From Luteimonas huabeiensis HB2 (GTDB taxonomy: Bacteria; Pseudomonadota; Gammaproteobacteria; Xanthomonadales; Xanthomonadaceae), in the NCBI RefSeq assembly GCF_000559025.1, contig NZ_JAAN01000010.1:124001-188000 (forward strand): 64,000 nucleotides of DNA, in the 5' to 3' direction. Below the pieces are notes generated by a model that was given only the letters and a program-made list of their open reading frames with translations, made no database searches and was not told the DNA's origin. This document shows, in pieces, positions 17,873 to 29,307 of the stretch; within the stretch, counting starts at the first letter, position 1; each line of letters begins with the position of its first letter. A program made the position numbers and the translations under genes.

Positions 17873-19072
17873 ATGTCGTCATCTCCCCAGCCCCACGCGC
17901 CGCAACTGCGGATCCCCGCGACCTACATGCGCGGCGGCACCTCCAAGGGCGTGTTCTTCCGGCTCGACGACCTGCCCGAGCGCGCCCGCGCGCCCGGACA
18001 GGCGCGCGACGCGCTGCTGATGCGGGTGATCGGCAGCCCCGATCCCTACGGCAAGCAGATCGACGGCATGGGCGGCGCCACCTCCTCGACCAGCAAGGCG
18101 GTGATCGTGGCCCGCAGCGACCGCCCGGACCACGACATCGACTACCTGTTCGGGCAGGTCGCCATCGGCGAGCCCTTCGTCGACTGGAGCGGCAACTGCG
18201 GCAACCTCTCCGCCGCGGTCGGCCCGTTCGCGATCTCCGCCGGCCTGATCGACCCGGCGAGGGTGCCGCGCGACGGCGTCTGCACGGTGCGCATCTGGCA
18301 GGCCAACATCGGCAAGACCATCGTCGCCCACGTGCCGATGGCCGGCGGCCAGGTGCAGGAGACCGGCGACTTCGAGCTCGACGGCGTGACCTTCGCCGCC
18401 GCCGAGATCCGGCTGGAATTCCTCGATCCCGCCGAGGCCGGGGAGGGCGGGGCGATGTTCCCCACCGGTCGGGTGGTGGACGCGCTGGAGGTGCCGGGCG
18501 TGGGCACCCTGCGCGCGACGCTGATCGACGCCGGCATCCCGACGATCTTCCTCGACGCCGCCGAACTCGGCTACACCGGCAGCGAGCTGCAGGAGGCGAT
18601 CAACGCCGATCCGCAGGCGCTGGCGCGCTTCGAGTCGATCCGCGCGCACGGCGCGGTGCGCATGGGCCTGATCGCCGACGTCGCCGAGGCCGCCGCCCGC
18701 CAGCACACCCCCAAGGTCGCCTTCGTCGCCCCGCCGGCAGCCTACGTCGCCTCCAGCGGCAAGCGCATCGAGGCCGCCGACATCGACCTGCGCGTGCGCG
18801 CGCTGTCGATGGGCAAGCTGCACCACGCGATGATGGGCACCGCCGCGGTCGCCATCGCCGCCGCCGCCGCCGTGCCCGGCACCGTGGTCAACCAGGCCGC
18901 CGGCGGCGGCGCCCGCACCGAGGTGCGCTTCGGCCACCCCTCCGGCACCCTGCGCGTCGGCGCCGAGGCGGTGCAGGCGGACGGGCGCTGGAGCGTGGCC
19001 CGCGCGATCATGAGCCGCAGCGCGCGGGTGCTGATGGACGGCGCGGTGCGGGTACCGGCCGACGCGTTCTGA
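17873..19072 (+). CDS. prpF: 2-methylaconitate cis-trans isomerase PrpF
   Basis: 399 residues. It isomerises trans-2-methylaconitate made by AcnD into the cis form that aconitase can hydrate. PrpF signatures are present from the start: [18 protein letters not shown], then [44 protein letters not shown] and the C-terminal half repeating the PrpF/DapF-like fold ([20 protein letters not shown]). It shares an operon with acnD. The gene ends 12 bp before the decayed toxin-antitoxin region. Confidence 0.96.
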   Translation: MSSSPQPHAPQLRIPATYMRGGTSKGVFFRLDDLPERARAPGQARDALLMRVIGSPDPYGKQIDGMGGATSSTSKAVIVARSDRPDHDIDYLFGQVAIGEPFVDWSGNCGNLSAAVGPFAISAGLIDPARVPRDGVCTVRIWQANIGKTIVAHVPMAGGQVQETGDFELDGVTFAAAEIRLEFLDPAEAGEGGAMFPTGRVVDALEVPGVGTLRATLIDAGIPTIFLDAAELGYTGSELQEAINADPQALARFESIRAHGAVRMGLIADVAEAAARQHTPKVAFVAPPAAYVASSGKRIEAADIDLRVRALSMGKLHHAMMGTAAVAIAAAAAVPGTVVNQAAGGGARTEVRFGHPSGTLRVGAEAVQADGRWSVARAIMSRSARVLMDGAVRVPADAF

Positions 19073-19084
19073 GCGCCGCGCCTA

Positions 19085-19354
19085 AGCCTGTCGATCTCAC
19101 AACGGGAATCGGGTCGGGCATGTTGCGCCCGACGTTGTCTGGGGCGCCCTCATGCGACAGCGATCCGGCGGCAAGCGCGCAATAGCGACCACGTTGCGCT
19201 GTTCGTCGCAGACGACGAAGCAGCGGGAGGCGCCTTCCTGATGGTTCTTGCGGGTGCGCTCAATCAGCCAGCGCGTGAGTTCGGGCGACGTGCAGCGGAA
19301 GTCCTCCAGCCGGAGCGTGTCGTCAAGCCGGCCGGGAGGCCTGATCGCCAGCGG
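19085..19354 (-). pseudogene. Remnant of GNAT toxin (TacT/AtaT-like), frameshifted and truncated
   Basis: Minus-strand translation gives the N-terminal half of a type II GNAT toxin in two frames. One reads LEDFRCTSPELTRWLIERTR then NHQEGASRCFVVCDEQRNVV; after a single-base loss near 19178 the next frame continues YCALAAGSLSHEGAPDNVGR then NMPDPIPV. The family would continue into the acetyl-CoA-binding half, but here the sequence runs straight into the prpF end, so the catalytic core is missing. The gene directly follows the DUF1778 antitoxin remnant, the normal order of this toxin-antitoxin type. Confidence 0.75.
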
Positions 19355-19625
19355 TCAACGCTCCCACGGCGCCGGCGGGCTCAGCAGCCGGCGCAGCGCC
19401 TCGGGCTCGGCCAGGGGCTTCGACCCGTGCGTTGAATCGTTGCATCGCCGCGCGGCTGACCGCGAAGTGGGTCTGGTCGGCCAGCACCTCGCGCGCCTTC
19501 TCGCAGGAGGCGTCGAGGATGAACTCGGTACGGTTCTTGCCCGACACCTTCGCCGCACGGTCGATCAACGCCTGCTTGTCGGCAGGCGCCCGGAAGTTGA
19601 TGGTCTTGGCGGCGGCGGTGGGCAT
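19355..19625 (-). pseudogene. DUF1778 antitoxin, frameshifted near its C-terminus
   Basis: Residues from MPTAAAKTINFRAPADKQ through NRTEFILDASCEKAREVLAD to AMQRFNARVEAP form a ribbon-helix-helix DUF1778 (TacA-like) antitoxin. The frame then breaks in a run of four G (plus-strand 19414-19417); the other frame supplies the expected ending LAEPEALRRLLSPPAPWER and a stop at 19355. AGGAAC precedes the ATG. The long reading that starts at 19790 is a run-on. The protein would normally neutralise the adjacent GNAT toxin and repress the operon. One frameshift alone could be a sequencing error; together with the broken toxin, decay is likelier. Confidence 0.75.
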
Positions 19626-19652
19626 GGCGCGTTCCTGTGGCTGTGCACACAA

Positions 19653-19662
19653 CGTATATACG
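19653..19662. promoter_or_regulatory. Palindrome upstream of the antitoxin remnant
   Basis: CGTATATACG is a perfect 10-bp palindrome, AT-rich in its centre, lying 28 bp before the antitoxin ATG. Ribbon-helix-helix antitoxins autoregulate through short palindromes of this kind, so it is a plausible fossil operator. Confidence 0.4.
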
Positions 19663-19803
19663 GCCGGCGGGGCAGGCAGGGCCGCGTCACGGCACATCGG
19701 GCTCTGGTTCATCGTGAGGCCCTCGAGGCCTGCCGGCCGGCGAGCGGGCGTCGCCGTGAGCTGGATCGGGACAGCGACGGCCAAAGGCAACGTCGCGCTC
19801 AGG

Positions 19804-19979
19804 TCAGTCGCCGGATCGCGAGTCGCGTCTCGGCGGCGATGGCGTACTCGAAGACCCGGCTCGACTGGAGCCGCAGCCGTGCGCCTGCTCCAGATGGCCG
19901 CGCTTGGCGACCCGCTGCAGCAGCGGATGCTCCGAAACGCCTGATTCCTTAGGGGTTTCCCGGACCTACCCGGGCTGCG
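19804..19979 (-). pseudogene. Probable tyrosine-integrase fragment
   Basis: On the minus strand, one frame reads ESGVSEHPLLQRVAKRGHLE then QAH, and a shifted frame continues SRVFEYAIAAETRLAIRRL before a stop at 19804. This resembles the end of the core-binding domain of P4-type integrases (pattern LLRRVExRGxxETAHRxxQxxxxVFRYAIATGRAERDP). It lies only 26 bp beyond the 3' end of tRNA-Met, the usual place for an integrase. No catalytic domain remains. The match is from memory of the family and is short. Confidence 0.45.
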
Positions 19980-20004
19980 CCGGATGTCCTCGGATTCCCG
20001 ATTC

Positions 20005-20081
20005 TGGTGGCTATGGGTGGACTCGAACCACCGACCCCAGCATTATGAGTGCTGTGCTCTAACCGGCTGAGCTACATAGCC
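20005..20081 (-). tRNA. tRNA-Met (anticodon CAT)
   Basis: A full cloverleaf on the minus strand: acceptor GGCTATG/CATAGCC, D-arm TAGCTCAGCCGGTTAGAGCA, anticodon loop ACTCATAAT with CAT, T-arm GGTTCGAGTCC, discriminator A and encoded CCA (20007-20005). The standard first acceptor pair (G-C) indicates elongator rather than initiator tRNA. Remnants of a mobile element lie just past its 3' end. Confidence 0.95.
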
Positions 20082-20222
20082 ATCGGTCGTCCGGCCGCGA
20101 AGCGGCGCGGAGAACCCGGAATTCTCCACGCCAGGACCGCCGCCGTCAATCGCCGGTCATGCGCTTGTCGCCTCGCGCAGGGCGTGGCAGAGTCGGACGC
20201 AGTGCAATCTGGAGTCCGCATC

Positions 20223-20903
20223 GTGATCGATCCGGACGGCTATCGACCGAACGTCGGCATCGTGCTGATGCATCCCGACGGCCGGGTCTTCTGGGCCCGG
20301 CGCGTGCGCCGCGACGGCTGGCAGTTCCCGCAAGGGGGCATGAACACCGACGAGACGCCGCTGGAGGCCATGTACCGCGAGCTGCGCGAGGAGACCGGGC
20401 TGCTGCCCGGCCACGTGTCGGTGCTGGGGGCGACCCCGGGCTGGCTGCGCTATCGCCTGCCGCAACGCGCGGTGCGCCGCAACGAACGCCTGGTCTGCAT
20501 CGGCCAGAAGCAGGTCTGGTTCCTGCTGCAGTTCACCGGGCGGGAGAGCGACCTGCGCCTGGATGCCAGCGACAAGCCCGAGTTCGACCACTGGCGCTGG
20601 GTGGACTTCTGGTATCCGCTCGAGCACGTGGTGACCTTCAAGCGCGGCGTGTACGTCAGCGCGCTGCGCCATCTGGCGCCCTTCGCCCGGCAGGTCGCCG
20701 GGGTGCAGGCGGTGCCGCACCTGCAGTTCCCCGCCCGCCATGCGCCGCGGCGCAGCCCGCGGCCGCGCGCGCGCGCCGGGCAGGGCGCCGGGGCGGTGCG
20801 CGAAGCCGCGGGCGCCGCGGAAGGCGCGGATGGATGTCGTTCTCGGCAGGAAATTGACAATCATTCTCGACTGTGGCGCAATGGCGGCCGGACCCGTCCC
20901 TAG
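20223..20903 (+). CDS. rppH: RNA 5'-pyrophosphohydrolase
   Basis: 226 residues. It removes pyrophosphate from the 5' end of primary transcripts, starting 5'-end-dependent decay. The first ~160 residues track E. coli RppH closely: [20 protein letters not shown], the Nudix box [36 protein letters not shown] and [18 protein letters not shown] start with GGAG upstream gives the family N-terminus. The C-terminal ~50 residues are an Arg/Ala-rich extension absent in E. coli. The last part of the gene contains the Fur box and promoter of bfd. Confidence 0.94.
   Translation: MIDPDGYRPNVGIVLMHPDGRVFWARRVRRDGWQFPQGGMNTDETPLEAMYRELREETGLLPGHVSVLGATPGWLRYRLPQRAVRRNERLVCIGQKQVWFLLQFTGRESDLRLDASDKPEFDHWRWVDFWYPLEHVVTFKRGVYVSALRHLAPFARQVAGVQAVPHLQFPARHAPRRSPRPRARAGQGAGAVREAAGAAEGADGCRSRQEIDNHSRLWRNGGRTRP
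20850..20868 (+). promoter_or_regulatory. Fur box (with TTGACA -35) for bfd-bfr
   Basis: The 19-mer GAAATTGACAATCATTCTC matches the Fur consensus GATAATGATAATCATTATC at 15 of 19 positions. It overlaps a perfect -35 TTGACA (20854-20859); a weak -10 (about CGCAAT) is 17 bp on. The site lies inside the 3' end of rppH, 47 bp before bfd. Iron-loaded Fur would repress, so the small ferredoxin should rise in iron starvation. Confidence 0.8.
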
Positions 20904-20915
20904 AGTTTCGCGCCC

Positions 20916-21128
20916 GTGTACGTCTGCATCTGCAACGGGGTCACCGACCGCGACATCGCCGCCGCCGCCGCCGCGGGCTGCGCCGGCGTCCACGAACTGA
21001 CGATGCGCACCGGCTGCGGCGCCACCTGCGGCAGTTGCGTGGACATGGCCGCCGACCTGCTCGCCCAGGCCCACGGCCGTCGCGAGTCCGAGGTCGTCGC
21101 GCTGTCCGACATCGCCTGCGCCGCCTGA
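20916..21128 (+). CDS. bfd: Bacterioferritin-associated ferredoxin
   Basis: 70 residues from a GTG start. It carries a [2Fe-2S] cluster and reduces iron in bacterioferritin so that it can be released. The Cys pattern is the Bfd type: MYVCICNGVTDRDI (C-x-C) and TGCGATCGSC (C-x4-C-x2-C region). It is placed just before bfr and behind a Fur box, which supports the role. A 114-bp gap to bfr leaves room for a separate bfr promoter. Confidence 0.92.
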   Translation: MYVCICNGVTDRDIAAAAAAGCAGVHELTMRTGCGATCGSCVDMAADLLAQAHGRRESEVVALSDIACAA

Positions 21129-21242
21129 GGCCGTTGCCGCCCGACGCTGGTGCCGGGCGCGCCGATGCGTACGATTCGCGTTCCGTCATGCCGCGTCGCG
21201 GCTCGCTAGAGTAGGCGCCGTTTCCGCTACACGGAGCCGGCC

Positions 21243-21713
21243 ATGCAAGGCGACGCCCAGGTCATCCAGTACCTCAACAAGGCGCTCTACAACGAGCTGA
21301 CCGCGATCAACCAGTACTTCCTGCACGCCAAGATGCTCAAGCATTGGGGCCTGCACGAGCTGGCCAAGCACGAGTACGAGGAATCGATCGACGAGATGAA
21401 GCACGCGGACAAGCTGTCCGAGCGCATCCTGTTCCTCGAGGGCCTGCCGAACTTCCAGCACCTGGGCAAGCTGCGCATCGGCGAGACCCCGCGCGAGATG
21501 CTGGAGTGCGACCTGGCGCTGGAGCTGGAGGGCATCCCGCTGCTGCGCGAGGCGATCGACCACTGCGAGCGCGTGCAGGACTACGTCAGCCGCAAACTGC
21601 TGGCCGACATCCTCGAGAACGAGGAGGAGCACGTGGACTGGCTGGAGACCCAGCTCGACCTGATCGAGCGGGTGGGCGAGCAGAACTACCTGCAGGACAA
21701 GATGGACGACTGA
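21243..21713 (+). CDS. bfr: Bacterioferritin
   Basis: 156 residues, full length. It is a 24-mer haem-containing iron-storage shell with ferroxidase activity. It starts [20 protein letters not shown], with ferroxidase residues E18, E51, H54 and the later [14 protein letters not shown] pair, and haem ligand M52 in DEMKHAD. It is therefore a haem-type bacterioferritin rather than a ferritin or Dps. It pairs with bfd upstream. Confidence 0.97.
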   Translation: MQGDAQVIQYLNKALYNELTAINQYFLHAKMLKHWGLHELAKHEYEESIDEMKHADKLSERILFLEGLPNFQHLGKLRIGETPREMLECDLALELEGIPLLREAIDHCERVQDYVSRKLLADILENEEEHVDWLETQLDLIERVGEQNYLQDKMDD

Positions 21714-21746
21714 TCGTCCGCGCCCGCCGCAAGACCTGCGCCGGCG

Positions 21747-24263
<2,517 letters not shown>

Positions 24264-24265
24264 GC

Positions 24266-26092
24266 TCACAGCACCGCGTTCTGGAAATCGAACTCCAGGC
24301 CGCTGCCGGCCTGGTGCACCAGGTTGCCCTGGATGAAGTCGATCCCGCTCATCCACAGCGTCGCCGCGGCCTGCGGATTCTCGACCTGCTGGCCGATCAC
24401 CAGCAGGCCCTGGCGATGCGCGCGGTCGATCGCCTCGCGCATCTCGTCGCGCACGGCCTGCTCGGCGACGCCGGCGGAGTAGTACGCCGCCAGCCGCACG
24501 TAGCTCAGCGGCAACTGGGCGAGCAGCGAGTCGGCTTCCCCGTTGGTCCGGTAGCCCGACAGGCACAGCTGGACGCCGGCCGGCTGCACGGCGGCGCCGA
24601 ACTCCTGCAGCGATACGGCGTGCACCAGCGCATCGTCCTGGCGCACGTCGACGACCAGGTCGGCGCCGTCGAGGCCGTACGCGCCGAGCCCGTCGAGCAG
24701 GCGCGCGGCGTGGCCGTCGCGGCCCAGGCTGCGCGGCGACTGCGAGACGAACAGCCGCACCCGCCGGCCGAGGCGGCGCTGCCGGTCGAGCATGTCCAGC
24801 GCGAGGTCGAGCACGCGGCGGTCGATCTCGTGCAGCAGGCCTGCGTCCTCGGCCACCGGCAGCACTTCGCCGGCCGGCAGCAGCTGGCCCTGGTCGTCGC
24901 GCAAGCGCAGCAGGGTCTGGAACTGCGCGTCCTGGCCGCCGGAGACCGCCACGATCGGCTGGTAGGCCAGCTCCAGCCGGTCCTCGGCGACGGCGCGCGC
25001 GACCAGGTCGGCGAGGCCGGCGTCGGCCGCGTCCGCGGCCGGCGGCGGGGTGTAGACCGCGATGCCCAGCGGGTCGAGCCGGGCATCGCGCAACGCGCGT
25101 TCGGCGGCCGCCAGCGCGCTGCCGGCATCGTCGAAGGCGCCGGGCAGCGGCAGCGCGCCCACCCGCGCGCGCACGCGCAGCGTCTCGTTGCCGGCCTGGA
25201 CGGGATCGCGGGCCAGTCCGTCGCGCAGCGCGCGGGCGTCGTCGAGCGGATCGGCCGGCGCCTCCTGGGCCAGGACCAGGAAGGTGATGTCGTTGAGGCG
25301 GGCGCAGGCGCGCGCGCCGCACAGCTCGGCGACCCGCCTGGAGGCTGCGCGCAGCAGCACGTCCAGTCCCGCGTAGCCGATGCGGTCGCGCAGCGCGACC
25401 ACGCCTTCGATCTCGAGCAGGAACAGCGCGCCCGGGCGGCGCGCGGACACCGTCTCGGCCAGGCGCAGCAGCATGGGCTCGCGGGCGAGCAGGCCGGCCG
25501 CCGGCGCCGCGGCGGCGGGGGCGGGGGCCTGGCGATGCGCGGCGCGGGCGCGGCGGATGCGGTTGTCCACCGCGGCCAGCAGGTGCCGCGGGCGCACCGG
25601 CTTGCTGAGGAAGTCGTCGGCACCGATCTCCAGCACCTCGAACTGCCGCTCCGGGTCCGGGTCGCCGGTCAGGAACACGATCGGGACCTGCGAGAACGCG
25701 CCGTGGCGGCGGATCATCATGGTCAGCTCGACGCCGTCCAGCGACGGCATGTGCAGGTCCATCAGCACCAGATCGGGGCGGAAGCCCTCCAGGGTCTGCA
25801 TCGCGAGGTCCGGGTCGGCCACCACCTGGGTCTGCATCCCGGCGCCGGCGAGGATGCTCTCGGCGAACAGCGCCTGGCTGGGATCGTCCTCGACGATCAT
25901 CACCCGGAACGGCGGCTCGGCGGCGTCGTCGGCGGGCGCCCGCGACGAGGCCGCGGCGGCGATCTCGGCGCGGGCGCGGCCGGCCTCGTCGTCGTCGGTG
26001 GCGGCCACCGGCGGCGGCGCGTCGGCGGCCCAGCGGCGCCAGTAATGCGCCGGCGGAAACTCCGCGCGCAGGATGTCGTCTGCGGTCCCCAT
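24266..26092 (-). CDS. Response regulator with degenerate GGDEF and EAL domains (FimX-like)
   Basis: 608 residues. An Ala/Asp-rich N-terminus precedes a receiver (residues ~62-175; [10 protein letters not shown]112 in [12 protein letters not shown]164). The next ~140 residues align with GGDEF, but the signature is replaced by NDITF (~267-271). The EAL-like domain (~370-600; LAYQPIVAV) has QTL in place of EAL (FQTLLRLR, ~391-398). It therefore looks enzymatically inactive and probably senses c-di-GMP, as FimX does in type IV pilus control; that function is inference. It is the first gene of an operon with the hybrid kinase. Confidence 0.88.
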   Translation of the reverse strand: MGTADDILRAEFPPAHYWRRWAADAPPPVAATDDDEAGRARAEIAAAASSRAPADDAAEPPFRVMIVEDDPSQALFAESILAGAGMQTQVVADPDLAMQTLEGFRPDLVLMDLHMPSLDGVELTMMIRRHGAFSQVPIVFLTGDPDPERQFEVLEIGADDFLSKPVRPRHLLAAVDNRIRRARAAHRQAPAPAAAAPAAGLLAREPMLLRLAETVSARRPGALFLLEIEGVVALRDRIGYAGLDVLLRAASRRVAELCGARACARLNDITFLVLAQEAPADPLDDARALRDGLARDPVQAGNETLRVRARVGALPLPGAFDDAGSALAAAERALRDARLDPLGIAVYTPPPAADAADAGLADLVARAVAEDRLELAYQPIVAVSGGQDAQFQTLLRLRDDQGQLLPAGEVLPVAEDAGLLHEIDRRVLDLALDMLDRQRRLGRRVRLFVSQSPRSLGRDGHAARLLDGLGAYGLDGADLVVDVRQDDALVHAVSLQEFGAAVQPAGVQLCLSGYRTNGEADSLLAQLPLSYVRLAAYYSAGVAEQAVRDEMREAIDRAHRQGLLVIGQQVENPQAAATLWMSGIDFIQGNLVHQAGSGLEFDFQNAVL

Positions 26093-26226
26093 CGTTCGAC
26101 TCTGCCCCGATCCCGTACTGCAGGCAACTCGCCCGCCCGACCGGCACCGCGGATTCGGCGCCGCGGCGGAGTATGCCGGAGCCGGCGCCGAGGGTCCGTG
26201 CGCGGGCGCCCGTTCGCGCCCCTGGC

Positions 26227-26817
26227 TCAGCCCGAGGCGTCGGGCCGCGCCCGGCGGCCGCGCCCGGACAGCTTGCGCCACAGCCACCACAGCGCCCCGG
26301 CGCCCAGCGCGGCCAGGCTTAGCACCACGGCCAGCGCCAGCCAGGGGTGGGTGAAGGCCAGCGCTAGCGCGCCGACCGCGACTGCGTCCTCGCCGACCGA
26401 CGCGGTCCAGTTGCTCAGCGGCTCCGGCGACAGGTTGAGCAGGGCCCGCGACCCGCTCTTGAGGACGTGGCTGGTCAAGGCCACGCCGGCGCCGGTGGCG
26501 AGCATGCCGGCGCCCAGTTCGCCGTCCGGCGACAGCGCGGCGGCGGCGAGGAACGCGCCGGCCGGCACCCGCGCCAGCGTCTGCAGCAGGTCCCAGCCCG
26601 AATCGACCCCGGGGATCTTGTCGGCGAAGAACTCCACCGCCGCCAGCACGGCGGACACGCCCAGCACCCAGGGCGACTGCGTCGCCTCCAGCGCCGGCGG
26701 CAGATCGACCCAGCCCATCGCGCCGGCCAGGCCCAGGCCGAACACGGTCAGGTAGGCGCGGATGCCGGCCAGCCAGGCCAGTAGGACCCCGATCGCGAAC
26801 AGGTGTGCCTCGGACAT
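26227..26817 (-). CDS. DUF4126 domain-containing membrane protein
   Basis: 196 residues. The protein fills the DUF4126 family: hydrophobic N-terminus ([20 protein letters not shown]), the signature [18 protein letters not shown], and further helices at ~85-110, 115-135 and 150-180. It ends in a basic tail ([14 protein letters not shown]). The function is unknown. It stands alone between the signalling operon and the divergent DUF6776 gene. Confidence 0.85.
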   Translation of the reverse strand: MSEAHLFAIGVLLAWLAGIRAYLTVFGLGLAGAMGWVDLPPALEATQSPWVLGVSAVLAAVEFFADKIPGVDSGWDLLQTLARVPAGAFLAAAALSPDGELGAGMLATGAGVALTSHVLKSGSRALLNLSPEPLSNWTASVGEDAVAVGALALAFTHPWLALAVVLSLAALGAGALWWLWRKLSGRGRRARPDASG

Positions 26818-26927
26818 GGCGCTCTCCGGCCAGGGCGTGCGCGCCGGAGTATACGCAGGCGCCGTCGGAGCCCGCCTGCACGCTTCACCGGCTTGAACGT
26901 CGCCCGACCCGCCGTCGCCGGGGTTTC

Positions 26928-26956
26928 TTGACCCGTTCACGGACGCTCGCTATACC
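26928..26956 (+). promoter_or_regulatory. Sigma-70 promoter of the DUF6776 gene
   Basis: TTGACC (26928-26933), exactly 17 bp, then TATACC (26951-26956). The ATG at 26963 starts 6 nt after the -10 box, where transcription itself should begin, so the mRNA is probably leaderless. Confidence 0.75.
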
Positions 26957-26962
26957 GGACCG

Positions 26963-27724
26963 ATGAACGACAGCCTCCCTCCGCGGCAGGAGCCCGCCGT
27001 TCCCCCCGTCGCCGCCGATCCCGCCCGAGCCGCCGCGGCCGGGGCGGAGCCGCCGCCCGCGGACGCGGCCGCGCGCACGCCGTGGCCGCTGGTGCTGATC
27101 GCGGTCGTGGCGCTCAGCCTGCTGTTCGGCGCCTGGGGCCTGTGGACGGTGCTCTCGTCCGCCGGCGCCGGCGCGGACCCGGGCGAGCGCCTGGCCCAGC
27201 TCGAGCAGGAAGTCACCACCCTGGCCCGCTCCGACCAGATCAGCCGCGAGGCGAACCTGCAGTTGCAGGGTGCGCTGGCCGAGCGCGACGAGGAGATCGC
27301 CGGCCTGCGCGCGGACCTGGCCTTCTACGAACGCTTCGTCGGCGCCACCGCGCAGCGGCGCGGGCTGACCGTGCACGAGCTGAAGCTCGCGCCCGGCGGT
27401 GGCCAGGTCTGGCACGCGACCGCCACCCTCACCCAGAACCTCAACCGCGGCGAGCCCAGCGAAGGCGAACTGCGCCTGCTGGTGGAGGGCACCCTGGACG
27501 GGCGGCTGCAGCAACTGGACTGGAACGCCCTGCGCCAGCGCGAGGACGCGCCGCCGCTGCCGTACTCCTTCAAGTACTTCCAGCAGGTGGAGGGCGACAT
27601 CGTGCTGCCGGCCGGGTTCACCCCCACGCGCATCACCGCCCGCCTGCAGCCGCGCGGCGGATCGCCGGTAGAACAGTCGTTCGCCTGGAGCGATGCGACA
27701 GGGCGTTCCGCGCCGGATGCTTGA
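26963..27724 (+). CDS. DUF6776 family membrane-anchored coiled-coil protein
   Basis: 253 residues. A Pro/Ala-rich cytoplasmic N-terminus (~1-42) is followed by one membrane helix (~43-65), a coiled coil (~75-120; [20 protein letters not shown]) and a C-terminal beta-rich domain ([37 protein letters not shown]). This layout fits the DUF6776 family; no function is known. It lies directly before erpA. Confidence 0.75.
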   Translation: MNDSLPPRQEPAVPPVAADPARAAAAGAEPPPADAAARTPWPLVLIAVVALSLLFGAWGLWTVLSSAGAGADPGERLAQLEQEVTTLARSDQISREANLQLQGALAERDEEIAGLRADLAFYERFVGATAQRRGLTVHELKLAPGGGQVWHATATLTQNLNRGEPSEGELRLLVEGTLDGRLQQLDWNALRQREDAPPLPYSFKYFQQVEGDIVLPAGFTPTRITARLQPRGGSPVEQSFAWSDATGRSAPDA

Positions 27725-27749
27725 AGCGGCGCGGCGCGCCCCCCATCCT
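27721..27749 (+). promoter_or_regulatory. Probable erpA promoter giving a leaderless start
   Basis: TTGAAG (27721-27726), 17 bp, then CATCCT (27744-27749). The erpA ATG is at 27757, 7 nt after the -10. The -35 overlaps the stop of the upstream gene. Confidence 0.5.
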
Positions 27750-27756
27750 GTGCGCC

Positions 27757-28131
27757 ATGGAACCGATGCCGCTCCCGCAAGCGCCCGACTATCAGCAGCT
27801 TTCGCGCCCGCTCGACTTCACCGCCGCGGCCGCGGCCAAGGTGCGCGAGCTGATCCACGGCGAGGGCAATCCGGCGCTCAAGCTGCGCGTGTACATCCAG
27901 GGCGGCGGCTGCTCGGGCTTCCAGTACGGCTTCGAGTTCGACGAGGACCGGGCCGAGGACGACCTGGCGATCGAGACCGACGGGGTCACCCTGCTGGTGG
28001 ACCCGCTGAGCCTGCAGTACCTGATGGGCGCCTCGGTGGACTACGTGGAGAGCCTGCACGGCGCCCAGTTCACCATCCGCAACCCGAACGCCAAGACCAC
28101 CTGCGGCTGCGGCAGCAGCTTCGCGGTCTGA
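27757..28131 (+). CDS. erpA: Iron-sulfur cluster insertion protein ErpA
   Basis: 124 residues, an A-type carrier passing Fe-S clusters to apo-enzymes. The three ligand cysteines are C52 ([11 protein letters not shown]) and C116/C118 ([10 protein letters not shown]). The region [20 protein letters not shown] is typical of ErpA. The start at [10 protein letters not shown] is the only good one; the reading that begins at 27082 is antisense-like run-on sequence in another gene's frame. Clients in this window would include AcnD and other Fe-S proteins. Confidence 0.95.
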   Translation: MEPMPLPQAPDYQQLSRPLDFTAAAAAKVRELIHGEGNPALKLRVYIQGGGCSGFQYGFEFDEDRAEDDLAIETDGVTLLVDPLSLQYLMGASVDYVESLHGAQFTIRNPNAKTTCGCGSSFAV

Positions 28132-28178
28132 GCGGCGCCGCCCGGCGCGGGCGACACGCCGCCGAACGCTTCAGCGCC

Positions 28179-28184
28179 TACACT
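28179..28184 (+). promoter_or_regulatory. Probable -10 box of nudC
   Basis: TACACT, 38 bp before the nudC start. No convincing -35 is seen at 16-18 bp. Confidence 0.35.
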
Positions 28185-28222
28185 CCGGTTCCCGCGCTTC
28201 GCGCGCGCGCCGATCCGGACCG

Positions 28223-29149
28223 ATGACTGGCACCGCGCCCTCCGCCGATTCCGCTCCCCCGTACGCCTTCGTGGCGGCCCCCCTCGACCGTGCCGAGCAC
28301 CTGCGATCGCGGCCCGAGGCGCTGGCGCGCCTGTGGCGCGATGCCCGCTGCATCGTCGTGGATGCCGAGGGGCAGGCGCTGACGGATGCGCGCGGCGAGG
28401 CCTGGGCGCCCGCGTCCGGCGAGCGGCCCGCGCTCGACGCGGCCGATCCGGTGTTCCTGGGCGTGGACGCGGCGGCGCGCGGCTGGTTCGCGCTGGCGGC
28501 CGAGGTCCTGCCGGTCGGCGCCGACGCGCCGCGCATCGACCTGCGCACCGCCGCCGCGCAGTGGCCGGCGCTGGAGGCCACCGCCTTCGCCCAGGCCCGC
28601 GCGGTGCTGCACTGGCGCCGCCGCCACCGCCACTGCGGCGCCTGCGGCGCGCCGCTGCGCTACGCCCGCGCCGGCTGGCTGGGCCAATGCCCGGCCTGCG
28701 GGGTGGAGCACTACCCGCGCACCGATCCTGCGGTGATCGTGGCGGTCTCCGACGGCGAGCGCTTGCTGCTGGGGCGGCAGGCCGGCTGGCCGCCGCGGCG
28801 CTGGTCGGTGCTGGCCGGCTTCGTCGAGCCGGGCGAGACGCTGGAGCAGACCATCGCCCGCGAGGTCTGGGAGGAATCGGGGGTGCGGGTGCGCCACGCG
28901 CGCTACCTGGGCTCGCAGCCGTGGCCGTTTCCGTCCTCGCTGATGCTGGGCTTCGAGGCCCTGGCCGAGCCGGACCCGCCGCAGGTCAACGACGACGAAC
29001 TCGAGGACGCGCGCTGGTTCGACCGCGACGAGATCGGCCACGCACTGGCCGGCACCGGCGGCGACGACGGCATCCTGCTGTCGCCGCGGATCTCGATCTC
29101 GCGCTGGCTGATCGCGCACTGGTACCGCCACGGCGCGTTCTCGCCATAG
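28223..29149 (+). CDS. nudC: NAD(+) diphosphatase / deNADding Nudix hydrolase
   Basis: 308 residues. It hydrolyses NAD(H) and removes NAD caps from RNA 5' ends. It has an N-terminal NUDIX-like domain (~1-125), a zinc ribbon with four cysteines (HCGACGAPL ... GQCPACGVEHYPRTDP), the Nudix box GFVEPGETLEQTIAREVWEE, and the NudC-specific SQPWPFPSSLMLGF. The length is slightly above E. coli NudC (257). It is followed by a REP-like cluster and has no operon partner. With rppH it is the second RNA-cap hydrolase in the window. Confidence 0.95.
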   Translation: MTGTAPSADSAPPYAFVAAPLDRAEHLRSRPEALARLWRDARCIVVDAEGQALTDARGEAWAPASGERPALDAADPVFLGVDAAARGWFALAAEVLPVGADAPRIDLRTAAAQWPALEATAFAQARAVLHWRRRHRHCGACGAPLRYARAGWLGQCPACGVEHYPRTDPAVIVAVSDGERLLLGRQAGWPPRRWSVLAGFVEPGETLEQTIAREVWEESGVRVRHARYLGSQPWPFPSSLMLGFEALAEPDPPQVNDDELEDARWFDRDEIGHALAGTGGDDGILLSPRISISRWLIAHWYRHGAFSP

Positions 29150-29209
29150 GCGGGCGTCGAGCGGAGGCGCTGGGCTGCATCGACATTCAGCGCGCGAAAG
29201 AGGCCTTCC

Positions 29210-29283
29210 CTTCCCCCGCAAGCGGGGGAAGGTGCCGAAGGCGGATGGGGGCACGCCGCAGGCCCCGCTTGTGGGAGAAGGGA
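29210..29283. repeat. REP-like palindromic repeat cluster
   Basis: A full CTTCCCCCGCAAGCGGGGGAAG palindrome (29210-29231) is followed by the same tail as at 1226-1246 and by a degenerate half copy (ccccgcttgtgggagaaggg). It lies between the converging nudC and the MFS-acyltransferase gene. Confidence 0.75.
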
Positions 29284-29307
29284 CGGCTTCGGCGCTGTCG
29301 ATACGCC

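Noticed and set aside
19241..19952. Plus-strand frames (64, 170 and 234 residues) near tRNA-Met
   Set aside because: They are antisense to the toxin-antitoxin and integrase remnants and show no family signature.
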